Shown: positions 10,650 to 22,964 of the stretch, piece after piece
Numbering within the stretch: the first letter of the stretch is position 1
Layout: every line of letters starts with the position of its first letter
Source: Micropterix aruncella
Lineage: Eukaryota; Arthropoda; Insecta; Lepidoptera; Micropterigidae
Assembly (NCBI GenBank): GCA_944548615.1
Contig: OX155961.1
Location: forward strand, 10,252,673-10,316,672
Reading direction: 5' to 3'
DNA length: 64,000 nucleotides
Notes under the pieces: model-generated
Told to the model about the DNA's origin: nothing
Databases searched by the model: none
What the model saw: only the letters and a program-made list of their open reading frames with translations
Position numbers and translations under genes: made by a program

Positions 10650-11879
10650 CGACGAACGCATTTTGGTAGCGTTAGGCGCAGGTAAAGGCTGGCAATTTTT
10701 CGAACGTTTGGGGCCGAGTATCGGACATCTAGGGGCTATATCCGAGCCCTTACGACTCGTGACATATTCGCTTCGATTTCAATTTTGTTCCAAGATAAGC
10801 TATTGTTTTGGTATACTGTTCTGTTAGAGAGGCAAGGGCATTGCCGGAAAAAAAAATGGCCGCTGATGGATGATTCTTGTTTGTCAATTGTTCGTTACGT
10901 TTTCGCAAATTCGTCGTCGGGCGTGTTTTTCGTCGCGATTTCGGCATAAATAACGGAGCCATGCCTTTTTCCGAGCGCTATGCCTTCTGACCATATGTTT
11001 AGTATTGTGAAAATAGCCAGCGGCACGCGGTTGTGTAAACCCTAAACTATGATATAAGTTGCGTCGCAAATATAGACCAGTAAAAAAAATCGCGAGTTCT
11101 TATTTTTTCACCTTATTCTAAATATCTGAACCTGTAGGGTATATAATATAAACGAAGGGTATCTATATGTATTTTTTATTATGGAAGTAGAAATATAGTG
11201 AATTAGAAAAACGATCGACGGCCAGTTAAGTAGCCGGACCATCCGCTATAATATATCTGGGTTGGTCGAGAGACGATCAGCGGGCCGATCCGCTGAAATA
11301 CGGGTCTCGCCATGACAATTATGTTTCCTACTTGTCTGTACACTTGCGACGGACTAAGACCTCCGATGCATACAACCGTGTTCTAGTTTCAAAATGCAGT
11401 ATCAACCAAATTTCCAAGTCAAGATGTTCTCGAAGCAATGAAAACAGTGACACTCCCCAGGTTACTCCCAAGCAATTGTGAAAAAGACTTGAAAGCTATT
11501 ATAATATTTTTATTTTTACATTCAATCCCTCTGGAAATTGATAGCAATAACATAGTGTTTGCAAAGGTAATTATAAAACATATGTAGGTGTACTCGTCGT
11601 GTAACATATGTCATTGGAGTCGCTCACTATAATAGTTAATTTATTGAAACATCGCTCAGGGCTTTCACAGACATAGACGATTTCAGAAATTCCTGTCCAC
11701 ACCCAGTGTCAAGAAAAGGATTTCCCAAACATTGCCTCCTCCGATTTCGGACACGTTTGACATTTGGACGCTAATGAGCGAATCCATGAAAAGCTTAAGC
11801 ATTTCCAAATAGCCCGTGGTACATATTTGACCTAAGGGAGTTTTTCCATGTCATCGAACTTCGCAACAAACTTCATCTG
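10650..11879. other. No recognisable gene
   Basis: A modestly GC-richer stretch near 10860-11080 and an 11220-11330 segment with small inverted motifs (CGATCAGCGGGCCGATC). No ORF resembles a known protein. The 11640-11880 part may be the degraded upstream region of the LINE that follows. Confidence 0.45.
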
Positions 11880-12082
11880 AATGACAATTTAAAATATATA
11901 GGAAGTCACGGGGTTCCCCTTCGTTCCCAGCAGGTTAATCTTGGAAATCCCACTTATCACTCGTCCTTCTAAAATAACTTTTACGTTGCATACGGTCCGA
12001 CTATGGAACAGGGTTCCAGGTCGGTCAGAAGCGCTAAATCTTTTCAATCATTTTAAAAATAACTTTTTATTCCAAAAATAAT
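11880..12082 (+). pseudogene. LINE RT C-terminal fragment
   Basis: Plus-strand remnant ending VRLWNRVPGRSEALNLFNHF, KNNFLFQK and TAA TAG. This is the typical LINE C-terminal motif (a V-x-x-W-N-x-x-P block, then an LNxFK helix). The preceding segment, read in another frame, gives SQQVNLGNPTYHSSF, so at least one frameshift is present. No poly-A tail is obvious downstream. Confidence 0.6.
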
Positions 12083-13044
12083 AGACGTACCCCCTCTACT
12101 CCCCTATCCTCTCCTTATATCGGACATAATATTATTTCATACTATATTGGTAACAACAATAGGTAACTAATTAAATGCCAAGTAAATTAAAAGGCAAATT
12201 ATAAGCTTGATTGCACCCGCGCTGTCGCTTCGTGTGGTTGTGTGAGCATTCCCAAATAAAGTTGGGAAAGTGCCCACGTGAAAGGTTTACAGATGTGACC
12301 GCGCCATTGCGCGTCCCATACGTTCGTATATTTTTCAGCAGAGCGCATTTACATTTTACGATGTCTGCTCACAATGAAAATATTAAAAGGATTCCCCCTC
12401 CGCCCCCCCCCCCCCCTCTTCCCACCCGCCCTCACCGTTCTCTGCAGCAATTTCCTGCCCCAGCTGAGGTTATATCCGTGTCCCCACACTATCCTTGATC
12501 GAGCATCTCACATTTATTACGACTTTTCGCGGAATGATGCTCAACGTCTTGAATATTTCAATTTCGTTCACACAATCTAGCCTGCAGTTTACATTGTCAA
12601 TATTAATACACGAATAGAGATCAAAATTTTGAGGTAAATCTTAACTTGTCACATTTCTTAACCACCTCAATTGCAGATAGCTCATATATGGGTCATTTTG
12701 TGGGCGGGCCGCAGTCGACGTGGTAAACTATTTTCTAATTTTCCTTCCTATCCTACATCCGCCAGCGGCATTTTTGTACTCACTTGACTGAAACGCTCTC
12801 GAGTTATCGAGAAAATAAGATTCTATACTGGCAACCATCAACTGCATAGTGGTGTCCTTTGCGATATATTTTTTAAAAAAATCAAGAATATTATTAAAGA
12901 GAAACAATAAATAAGTAAATATATTAAAGGAATAAAAAAACCTGACCGCCGTTACAAAAAGTGAACTACTGAATTTATAATTATTTTTTAAGGTTTTTTC
13001 ATGAAATATATGTGATTTATCTATTCATCCATATAGATACATAT
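12083..13044. other. No recognisable gene; C-rich tract
   Basis: A C-run with small interruptions at 12396-12417 is the only marked feature. The ORFs across it (12211-12580) are proline-rich products of the tract and not gene-like. Confidence 0.5.
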
Positions 13045-13745
13045 ATATGTTCGGAATGTAATCAATCAGACCTTTCAGTTGACGCTAAACAAGACATATA
13101 TTTGTTATTTTTTTAACATTTGGACGTTTGGACAATAAGACAGCTTTTTACTTTATATTTGGTCGGTAAAAGTACCCTATGATACTTGAGATAATATAGC
13201 AATTCTAAAAATAACAAGTACTTCTAAGTCGGTTTGAGCGTTTAAAAGTTATAGTGGAATAAAAAAACCGAACACATAAACTGAGAAAAATATTGGATTT
13301 CTTCTTAATTTACTATTTAGTTATTACGGTTTTATACATAATATTATATCGTTCCAATCGTAATTTTGTTGAATTACAAGTAATTTTGTGGAAACACAAT
13401 TACTCGATTATATGTTTCACTATGCTCCTTACGAGTAATACGAAAATAACGGTATAATGTAGCTTCAACATGATTCTTGTAACTGACTATAACCTTACGT
13501 ATGTAATAACATGCTTTCATGGTACATATAAGCAAGATTTCGTTGTGCGCCGTAATGGATGGGCGGTATAGTTACATGGTAACTACACTGTTACGCGCCA
13601 TGTTGATACATACGTTATCCCTTTTGAAACATGCGTATTTCCGTGTATTATAGCGTTATATTTTTCTCAGTATACATAGATGAACCCTAAACACATTACA
13701 CTCCTATTTTGTTTAGCAGTCGTGTAAAAATTGGCCCAAACGGCG
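13045..13745 (+). repeat. Interspersed repeat W, split by a MITE
   Basis: 13045-13278 and 13673-13745 match the uninterrupted repeat at 32290-32625 and the minus-strand copies at 25893-26185 and 60450-60715. Shared blocks include AATCAATCAG, TTGGACATTT, the AGTTATGGTG block and ACATAGATGAACCCTAAACA. No coding capacity is seen; the family is unidentified. Confidence 0.75.
13279..13672. mobile_element. Tc1/mariner-type MITE in repeat W
   Basis: A 394-bp insertion with 14-bp terminal inverted repeats ACTGAGAAAAATAT and a TA duplication (13277-13278 and 13673-13674). The empty site ACATACATAG is preserved in repeat W copies near 32560 and 60484. It has no transposase. A partial second copy lies at 30850-30958. 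The TA target and TIR form point to Tc1/mariner mobilisation, which is an inference. Confidence 0.8.
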
Positions 13746-15743
13746 AAACGAACAGAGCCACCAGCATCGTACGCGCTTAGCAGAAATGCCAAAGTTTATT
13801 TTTTTATGACCTGGGCGAGAGAGGCCACGGGAAAGAATTTATCGACACAGAACGGGGTAATGCCATGGCGTTGAATGCTAAATTTATTACAAAACTTTAG
13901 CCGTCGAAGCGGCGATTCTTCTAAATCGATTATGTAAGAAGCAAACTCTGCGAACGATACGCAGGTGGAGGTCGATATCCGGAAAAAAATCTACGTAGCA
14001 GAGAAAGTAGTTTCACAGCAATTCACAAGCTACGTATGTATATATGGAAACACAAATACGTATTAAAATCATGAAATACATATGTAGACTTAACAGGTAC
14101 AATTTTATCTCGCTTGATTTTATCTCAATTTAGGTAATTTCTCTGAAGGAGTCTTTATTCTTGACCTATTTTATCAATGCTATTTAAAGGTTAAATAACA
14201 TAAAACAAAAACAAAAACATAACAAAAAGTATCTCATATTGTATAGCTATATGCCCGAGCCATGCAATGAACCATGGACTTAAGGAATATTATTACCTTA
14301 ACGGTATATTCATATTCGTACATTACCAAAATGGAATTTCGAAATAATGCCACATAAGCTTAGTCGTTTTGTGTCGCAAATATCTGTCACCGATCGTAAA
14401 CCCAGACATAACGAAAACGCATCTCTTTAGCCAGTTACTTACCGACTTTCTTCAGAAGTGTCTTATTGCGTCACCTGTTCATTAATTGGTTGTTCATTAA
14501 GTTGTACATCATACACCTGTTCATTAAGTTTCCGGCCGCGTAATGCATTAACGTTTGTAGTTTATTCCTTTCGTCATCGACTTATAATTTCCGGTATTGT
14601 TCCGATTTAATTTTCATCTTGGATTTCTTATAGATGAATATTTTGATGATGAGATACCTTGAGCTACTTGACTAATAAAGTTCATTTTGTGGCTAGAAAA
14701 TACAGATACAAACTAATGCCATTAAGTATCGTAGGCTTTCTCCCTTACCCTTCGGTATGTCACTATTTTCCAAATATTGTCACCCCTCATGCTGTTGCCC
14801 ATTGTTTCTTCGATCTCAAGCGTAAGTATCTTCGACTGCAGGATGTCTATTTGCACATTTTACCCGCTCCACTTGCACATTTTACCCGCTCCACTTATTT
14901 CGACCACCCACACCAGTGCGCAGTGTCGGATTTGTAGTCACAAATATCACCTATATCCACTTAATATCGAATTTCCTACCTTGTATAAAGTGGCTTCACC
15001 CTCAACTTTTGACCGAGAAATTATAGCCTTGTCTCAAAGTTATGGCGGTACTTTTTATAGCTTCTCTGCGTCGCAAAATAAAACACTCATATCGATGGCC
15101 CCTTGTAAAAAACCTTCAATTTGCCGCGGTGAAAGCGATTAAATGGGTCAAAAAATAATCCATGCTTAAGTACCTACAGTATGGTTTGGTTTGGATTTAG
15201 TTTTGTTTTTATCGACCAACAATGGACAATTGCTTCGACTCATATGTAAATTTTGTTCTTTCGTTCATTGTTGGCATTTCTAACAGCGATGCATAATTTT
15301 GACAAAATTATCTATGATGAAATTATCTTGTAAGATTACTTACAAACTCGATGATAATGAGACACAAAATGCGATTATAAAAATCTTCACTTTCATTACT
15401 AGCAGGTTTAGTACAAATACTATTTAATTGTGATTCATATGTTATTTACCCTGAAAACATTGTTTTTAATAAAACTATTTCAAAAGATGAGTCCTACTTT
15501 ATCGCCAAATCAAACAAAATAATATTTTACAATTTGTTTTTTAAAAAAAAACCAGCGTTGAAACTATTTTTTAGTTTTAATCGTTGGATCATTGCCAAAG
15601 TTACGTGGGAACCTGTGGTTAAGAAGAAATGATAAATTAAAATAGCGGGTTTTAGTTTAGAGAAATAAATTGATCAGCCTTGACAAAATATAGTACGATA
15701 ATACGCTCCTTCTAGATCTCTCAGAGATCAGATAATGTGCATA
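13746..15743. other. No recognisable gene
   Basis: About 2 kb of average composition. There is a 21-bp direct duplication (CACATTTTACCCGCTCCACTT, 14854-14896) and an irregular CCTGTTCATTAAGTT repeat near 14470-14535. ORFs at 14659-15142 have no recognisable domains. Confidence 0.5.
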
Positions 15744-15746
15744 TTA

Positions 15747-16154
15747 GAGCCCTTTCCCACACTAACGGTCCGTCTGTTTCGACGGTCCGTCAAAACAGAC
15801 GAAACCATTTATATGAAGCTGTTCATATTTAGACGGATCCGGGAAAAAAACAGGCCCTGGGTTTTAAACGGACGGTTTGCCACTGCGGAGCGCCCTCTAA
15901 ACGCCAGGATCGTCGTAATGTCAACGAGCGCGCCAATAAATAGCACATGTCGATACGCCCCCGCCCGCCCCGCGGACATAGATCTCTTTCTCCGCACACA
16001 TTATTTCGGGGCCCGCACTTGTCAGAACGAAGGTCTGACAAGTGCGGGACTGTTCGACCAATTTTTTGACGGATCGGTCATATGTGAACACCTATCTCCA
16101 GGAAATGCGACGGTTCCGTCAAAACAGACGGCTCGGAATAGTGGGAACGGGCTC
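15747..16154. mobile_element. PIF/Harbinger-type MITE, 408 bp
   Basis: Terminal inverted repeats begin GAGCCC and share GTTCCCAC and CCGTCTGTTT.GACGG over about 40 bp. A TTA trinucleotide is duplicated at 15744-15746 and 16155-16157, the target preference of PIF/Harbinger. No transposase is encoded. Internally, 16011-16050 holds a 15-bp perfect hairpin (CCCGCACTTGTCAGA and its complement). ORFs drawn across it are shadows. Confidence 0.85.
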
Positions 16155-16157
16155 TTA

Positions 16158-16805
16158 GAGTGATGACATTTCTCAGTTTTCTTTTTTTCTATTGATAAAT
16201 GACCTTTATTCCAGTGGTCCTTAATATTTTGTGTAAAAAACAACATTGCAAACTGCTTCATACCGAAAAAAAAATATTTAAAAAAAATATTGCTAAAAAG
16301 CTGGGTTATGAATATATTTGGAGTAGATTTCATAAAAAATACTGGCATAAAAAAAATCTTATTTATAATTAAAATTAAATATTTGAATATGAAAATTTTC
16401 AATGACGCCATGCATTTGTGTCAAATCTACATATTACTTGGGCACTCCACATACGATAGGTAATTTCTAGGGATGTATTCATAATCGTCCGCATTGTCCT
16501 GCGGATAATTTCGCTCGGGGTCAGTGCGGCTGCGATAGTTTTGGCATACTGCGGGTCTCATAACGCGAACAAACGGAGACTAAGCGTCACCCAGAGCCCG
16601 CAGTGGAATCCGACACGATTGTATTTAAATTTGAAATGAATTCCAACATATCGCAATTCAAAATGGTATGTTCCGGGGCGCTGCGTAGCACTGCGGTGTT
16701 GGGACCAATTCATAGATTTAATCAGGGCGTTATAGAAGATTACTATATTTTTTTAAAAATACGTTAGTTCAAAATTGAGACATGGGACCTATTTATCAAT
16801 TTCAT
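16158..16805. other. No recognisable gene
   Basis: A/T runs to about 16400, then a GC-richer segment to 16700 without an identifiable product. Confidence 0.5.
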
Positions 16806-16985
16806 TTCGTCTTATTTTATTATACAAACAAACAAACAACCTTGGATCCTCATGGATCCCATCATCCTCATGGATCCCATCATCAGAAACGGTTTTTCAT
16901 AAAAATGGGACCAACTGTAAGTATATTCTTTCGAATAAAAAAAGAATTTTCCAGATCGGTTCATAATCGGCAGAGTTCTGCGGTA

Positions 16986-17695
16986 TTTTTTTTTTAATTT
17001 GTTGCGTGGGGCTTTTCTAAGGTCTTTATGAGCCTTGTAACACTGCGACCATTGCTGATCTATTGTGTTCGCCACCTACTATAGTTCTGTGCTAAGCCTC
17101 GTGTCATTTAAAAACCGCAGCAGGCTTTTGGCGCCAGGTTGTTTTACCTCCTCAGGTTGGAGGTAAAAGATACATCCACCCAAGTGGGTGTATCTTTTAC
17201 GCATCAGAGGGCCACACTCGCACATTAGGTGCTGGGGAGTTTCCTCTGCGCCCCTTGGCAGAACCTGCACATTTTTGTGTCTCTGAGCTTGAGGTTGAAC
17301 ATGTGTTTGTTCAGGCCACAATGCCCCGTGAGCGCCCTCACCAGTATGCGTAGATTGTTCCTATTTAGCGATAAGTCGTAGCCTTAATAAGCGTAATACG
17401 GTCGTAAGCCTTAATAAGCGCTTTGGAATGATTCAACCCTGGCGTGTTATTCCAGTGGTTGACGGATTGTTCTAAACACATTTCTTTAAGCATTAGGTTT
17501 GCAAGGCTTGTTAGTACGCCACAGCAAGGTTCAGGGCCGTATAACGTTCGCTTTGCTCCCGTCCTAGCAAGTTCGTCGGCTTTTTCATTTCCCTCGATTC
17601 CTGCATGGCCGGGAACCCATCATAGAATTACCCTGTTCTTTTCGCCCAGGGAATTCAGTAGTGATATGCAGTTTTGCACTAGCTTTGAATTAATG
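16986..17695 (-). mobile_element. 5'-truncated RNase H-bearing LINE with 13-bp TSD
   Basis: A 710-bp insertion flanked by the exact direct repeat GAGTTCTGCGGTA (16973-16985 and 17696-17708), with a T-run right after the left copy. It is thus a minus-strand insertion with a poly-A tail, produced by target-primed reverse transcription. It carries the RNase H end and C-terminus of a LINE ORF2. Confidence 0.88.
17079..17665 (-). pseudogene. LINE ORF2 remnant: RNase H domain plus C-terminal zinc-knuckle region
   Basis: Near 17625-17570 the minus strand reads WVPGHAGIEGNEKADELA, the RNase H signature, interrupted just upstream by a TGA. It continues into the C-terminal region with CRFCQGAEETPQHLMCEC (a C-x2-C..H-x4-C knuckle when the best frame is followed) and finishes LLRFLNDTRLSTEL with a stop at 17079-17081. 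RNase H plus C-terminal knuckle fits the I/R1/Loa group. A self-complementary 17-bp stem lies inside the coding region at about 17161-17198. Confidence 0.78.
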
Positions 17696-17772
17696 GAGTT
17701 CTGCGGTAACAAACATAACAAAAAAAAATACAACCGAATTGATAATCTCCTCTTTTTTTAAGTCGGTTAAAA

Positions 17773-19759
17773 ATAAAAGAGAAAAAATTGGTAAGCACTA
17801 AAATGGTACGCACTAATATTATTTTTTTTTATTCACACATACTCTCCCTTTCCTTTCCCCTCCCTTATATTCATAAATTTTAATATGTATGTTTTATAAT
17901 TTATTTTTAAAAATGGTCTTTCAACATTATTTTCTTTTTAAGTAGGTGCTATACATTTTTTGGTTATTTGGTATGTATTATATATAAATGGCTATACTAG
18001 TGATCATTTACGTTTTTTTCTTAATAATAAAATATAAATACTATATACATTTAGCTAATAAGTAAATAAATAAATAAATACAGCTGACCTCCGGGGGTGG
18101 AAATAGATACCTGGGTTTGTAAGCAAAGAATCGCAACTGTTTTGGAAAACATTTAATAGTCCTCATTACCGAATTTAGTTCATATTCCGCTTTCCAATAA
18201 ATATGTAAAAAAATAGGAATTTCATAAAATTTGCGTCTACAGATACACCCCCACTTCTAAACACTATTTTACTCTGTATACCAACTGCCGTAGAATCACC
18301 CGGTTGGGTTTCCGCCCACATTCTATTCAGCGTGGCCGAATACCAAGCGTAGAGACGATAGCTTTTAATCACGAACGACATGAAATACAATTATCGACTG
18401 CGCTATCTCATGAATTACGACGTCCGGGATAATCGGAGGAGGGTCGAATTTATACCATCGAGTTATGCTTCTTATAGAAGTAGAATCACATATAAAATCG
18501 CTGCTATTCTGTTAGGAAAAACAGGCTAATTGCTTCTTTCTCAAATCTTGCGAATCTGCTGCGCAAACCAACTATCGTATATTGCCTGATTGATTTGTTT
18601 ATCGTATTTATGGTCAGCTATAAACTTCAAAAATATATATTTCATCTGCTTAATAATGAAATCCAAATTATTTGAGTTGTTCGGCACTCCTACCACGCCA
18701 TGACACGTATTAATTTTACAACTGCTCCAGTCTATCCGTTTCAGCGGAGATTATTATAATGCCTGTTGTGTAAAATATTTCTTAAGCTCGGTTATAATCC
18801 GTTACCGGCCGACTCGTTGCAATAAATTTACGAAGACTACATAGATAAAATGAAAATTAAAAACAGGGTTACCACATTCCTATAACAGGTGGTTTTATCG
18901 TTACTTGAAATATTTTAGTTATTTAATGAAATTTCTTTGAAAATATCAGTGCTGTAAATTGCAAGAATATATGGTTAACAACAAGATCCAATTATTAAAA
19001 AAAATGCTTTTATAATATTGCATACTTTTAAATTGCGATAAGTGACACGGGGTCAGACGTGCTCATCGTATCACGTAGAATCGTAGTTCGTGAACATTTC
19101 GTAGTTGCTAGCCGATGATATGTTTAAAAGTTGAAGGTTTTCTTATCTGGTCTGTGTAGACCAGGAGCGACTCCACGCCTTTTTTTCTTCTCTTCTTTCA
19201 GTGTTGGTTAATAATCCCTGATGTGGTATTAGAAGTCTGGCCAACCGGACTTCTTCCTGCCTCATACAGTGGTAATACAACAAAGTGAAAGTTGAGAATC
19301 TATGCTGGAAAGGAATAGGCAATTAGTGTATCTTAAAAACTAATGATTATTAAAAATGTGTTGAATCTATACTTCGGTGTAAACCGTTGTCAAGATAGAT
19401 GACATTTCAGAAATGTCATCTATTTTGAAATATTCTACAATATTCATATTTTTATTATTATTTAAATCCACGCAGAAGTCACTAAAAATTGATTGATTCC
19501 TGTGATGTAAAATCAAGGGTATATTTATGTGAATGCTAACTATGCAGCTCTGGTAAAACAGGTGTTTCTCTGTAAAACTATTTATAATCGTTTGTTTACT
19601 CTTATTCTTATCCATTTGGTACCCCTATTTAGGGAGATTTTGGGGCGATGGAGTAGGGGTATGGTGGGTGACTTGCGTTAAAGCATGTTCCCAGGCAGTT
19701 AACGCCGCAAGCAAAACATCAAAGTCACCTGTAAGTAATTACTGAATAATTTAGCGGTA
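17773..19759. other. No recognisable gene; AAAT tail at 18055
   Basis: An AAATAAATAAATAAATAAAT run ends near 18080 and probably marks the 3' tail of a plus-strand retroelement whose body I cannot identify. The remainder has no supported feature. Confidence 0.5.
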
Positions 19760-19984
19760 CTGGAGATTGTTCTTTACCGATCCTACTTTGGGTGGAGCCT
19801 TTGTGGCTTTACAAAGCCTAGCTTATTTCGAGAAACTTAAGATTAAAGCAGAGTTACTATGGGGGAATACTTAGAGAAAACTTACAAAAAATCCGCTGTT
19901 TTTCTGTATGGTGACTGTAAAAAATCACTCAAATGCCACCTGATTATTGTACCAGAGCGCAATTCGATACAATATAATACACAA

Positions 19985-20605
19985 AATTTTGAGCAGACAC
20001 AAAAGTGCAGCAGCCATGTAATGGTAATACTTAGAACAGGCTATCATAATTGAATGCGTATACAAAATTTTGAGTCTGTTCTGATGACCGTTGAAAAGTT
20101 CCCTCGTTGGAAGCCAACCCTGAGTGCCGCAATCCTGTCTTGGTGAAACTTAGAACGGGCTGTCGTAATTGAATGCAAATACAAAATTTCGTGCCTGTGC
20201 TGTTGACCGTTACGGAGTCCCCTCGCCAGGAGACAACCCTGGGTGCAACAGCCATGTCATGATGAAGCTTAAAACGGGCTGTCATAACTGAATGAGTATA
20301 CAAAATTTCGTGTCTGTGCTGTTGACCGTTGAGGAGTCCCCTCGTCGGGAGCCAACCCAGTGTGTAGAATCAAGTCGTGCTTACCGTAAGAAAATGCGTT
20401 GTCATCGGAATTAAAATATTTGAGGAGTTTTCTTAATTGCTCATAGATCCCATCATCAGAACAGGAATTTGATGAAAGTGGGACCAATCTGCAAGTATAT
20501 CCATTTAAATGAAAAAAAGTTTAGGCAGAGTTTTTAAAAAATACAAACAAACATTTTTTTTAAAATACAACCGAATTGATAACCTTCTTTTTATGAAGTC
20601 GGTTA
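19985..20605 (+). repeat. Repeat T with about three 120-bp internal tandem units
   Basis: Three units of about 120 bp share TGAAACTTAGAACGGGCT, ACAAAATTTCGTGCCTGTGC, TGTTGACCGTTGAGGAGT and TCGTCGGGAGCCAACCC. A unique tail ends in ACCGAATTGATAACC and AAGTCGGTTAAAAA. The copy at 50220-50815 has the same order with about two units. ORFs at 20031-20487 simply follow the tandem units. Confidence 0.85.
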
Positions 20606-20801
20606 AAAATACAATAAACTGCTTTTACTTATTCGCGTCTTATTCAGAAAATGCCTAATTAATTTTGATTGATATGTTATTATAGATGTAATAAATAAAT
20701 ATAATAAAACAACTTCTCATGTCTGTAATATTATAATTAATATTGCTTACACTCGAGTAATCAAAATAAATTAATATGATTTAATAATCTCGACAAATAT
20801 T

Positions 20802-21062
20802 CAGCCCGGTAGTATAGCTAGTCGCCATAGACGTCACCTGATATGACATTTTAAGGTTCTGGGTTCGACTACCGACAGGGTCATATTTTTTCTTTTGGGA
20901 TAAAATAATGGAATTAAATTAAATATATACCGTTGATCGAATGAAATATCAAACTATACATACTTACACCCATTTTACGAGCTTATAAACACACTTCATA
21001 GTAGGGTTGGTTTCATGGGATAATAAACCCGTCCATTATGAAATTTCATAATAAAGATTAGT
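20802..21062 (+). mobile_element. tRNA-derived SINE, copy 1
   Basis: Starts CAGCCC and has a pol III B-box-like GGTTCTGGGTTCGACTACC at about 20851-20870. It ends with GGGTTGGTTTCATGGGA, AATAAACCCGTCCATTATGA and AATTTCATAATAAAGA. The copy at 34901-35311 shares the head, the B box and the tail but has a longer middle. The A-box is degraded, so transcription is doubtful. Confidence 0.7.
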
Positions 21063-21345
21063 AACATGAATAATACATAAATATATAAATAATAACATAC
21101 AAAATCTACTTAGAATTATCAAGAGAAAAAATGTATTAATCAAATTTACCAATATGCTTTATACATTTGTTTAATTATATGTAGCTCGCCTTTTCTTAAG
21201 AATAAAGAATTTTATTATTATTGTTATTATTATTATTATATGTAAAAAAATAGGTGACAATATTAATTTCAACTATTGTAATATTCTTATGTTTGTAACT
21301 TCGCAAAACTTCGCTCTTAATTTAAAACTCTTCTTATATTTTTAA

Positions 21346-21540
21346 CTAGCTGACCCGTGCCCACTTCGTTGGGTGGTAAACATTTTTACTTGTGATAAAA
21401 TTATGAGTGTGGCTCGGTTAGTACTGAGTGCTATAATTTATTTCCTGACTGCCAAAAGGAGGGTTATATTTTTACTGCATATGTATGTATGTATTTGCAT
21501 GCCTTTTGGCTATATTACCCAGACCCAGAGCTCTTTAAAG
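21346..21540 (+). repeat. Lepidopteran-type repeat K (CTAGCTGACCC), partial
   Basis: AACTAGCTGACCCGTGCCCA, then CTTCGTTGGGTGGTAAACAT and the CTGCCAAAAGGAGGGTTATA block, nearly identical to the start of the copy at 30005-30843. The 3' part is missing or diverged. Confidence 0.7.
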
Positions 21541-22964
21541 TATAAGGTTTCTAAACATATAATAAATTCAAATATATATAAAATCTCTGCATCAGATACT
21601 AAATCAACTTGGGTGACAACCAGGTACTAGGCTGACCATAATGTAGAGTACTTTTAAAATGGGCATTATTACCTTAGGCATCAACATTAACTTTGGTATC
21701 TTAAGGTCGCATACCTGTGACGACCATATCTGAAGACCTTTTATTTTAGGATTTTTATTAAAAATGCAAGCATTATTTTAAAAAGTTTCATATCGAATTA
21801 CTCCATAACGAACCAAATTATAGTTTAGAATAAAAAAGTTGATCTTTGCCTTGGACATTCAGGCTTTAAACTGATTTCGGGAATATTCAGGCGTGATTAC
21901 TCCTGCTATGTAAGCTGAATGTGTATTTCATTTTTATTTAATTATACTGACTGGTTAATTCTCTAGTCTCTAGGTTAATTCTCTCGCGCTGAGCCACATT
22001 TTTTATTTAGGACCTAAATTAATTATAAATAATTAAAATGTGAAAACGCTCTGAGAGTTAAGCTAAATATGCTTTACCACCTTCTACCACTGTGAAAGGA
22101 CAGTTTTAATGTGTGAGATCTGCGACCGAACGTTTAGTATCCGCTTGCTCGCCGGCTCGTACGCACGTGGAATATGTGCCTGACGGTTAATCAATGCTAG
22201 ATTTTTATTCGTCAAATGCTACAAAAGCCTATTTCTTCGAGGGTCCGCCCATTTCAGATATTTTTCTCAGTTCTTATGTCGCATTAATCAACTCTTTAGT
22301 CTCTTTTTGAATCATGGTAGATGTTCATATTATACTCTATCAGTTCCATTACGTTTTAAATTCTATGGCAGCCAGTTATATTACCAGATAGGTACATACA
22401 ATATTTCCAACATTATTCTCATGTTCTGTTTATATCTATCTTTTCGCCTTATACCTTTGGGACATAACTCCATACTTCAGTATCGCTTCGGGTTAGCGTT
22501 TGGTAAAACACCTGCTAAGAGGCGACTCGAGTAGAAGTTAAAATGTTTTTCACCCGCTCCGTGAGATAAAATAAACTATAAATAATGCATTTCAGGGCAA
22601 ATACTAGCGCCTGAAAAGAAGCTCGCTCCTCCGCCGAGCACGCGCGCCCACCTCGTCAGTGTTGCCATTTTTTACGGCGTCATTGCCGTATTTTATAGCT
22701 GTGAGGCGATTACGTGCTTATGGCAATTAACCAGCGGACGTTGAATGCAACGAGAATAGCAGTTTATTGCTAATTTTAATGCACTTTTGTCAACTTTGAT
22801 GAAATTCGGAAAATATTCACAATAAAATATTGGTCCTGCCTGATGATTTTTGCGAAAATACATAAGCATTTTTAACACGCTTTTATTAGGTCGACCTGTG
22901 TGTAACTAACTATGTAATGGAATCTAAGGTAACTAATTTAACCATCTTCCAAGGATCTTAGCGT
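21541..22964. other. No recognisable gene
   Basis: A GC-richer patch near 22130-22200 and another at 22600-22700 stand out from AT-rich surroundings. No ORF has a recognisable product. Confidence 0.5.

Larger units (their letters stand above)
16806..17772 (+). repeat. Repeat T (AAGTCGGTTAAAA family), split by a LINE
   Basis: 16840-16985 and 17709-17772 together match the 3' half of the repeats at 19985-20605 and 50220-50815: GATCCCATCATCAGAA, GGGACCAA..TAAGTATATT, then CAACCGAATTGATAA and AAGTCGGTTAAAA. A GGATCCTCATGGATCCCATCATC direct duplication lies at 16844-16881. The element between the halves is described separately. Confidence 0.8.

Noticed and set aside
10423..10827. 134-codon ORF
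   Set aside because: It runs across a Y-element remnant and has no recognisable domain.
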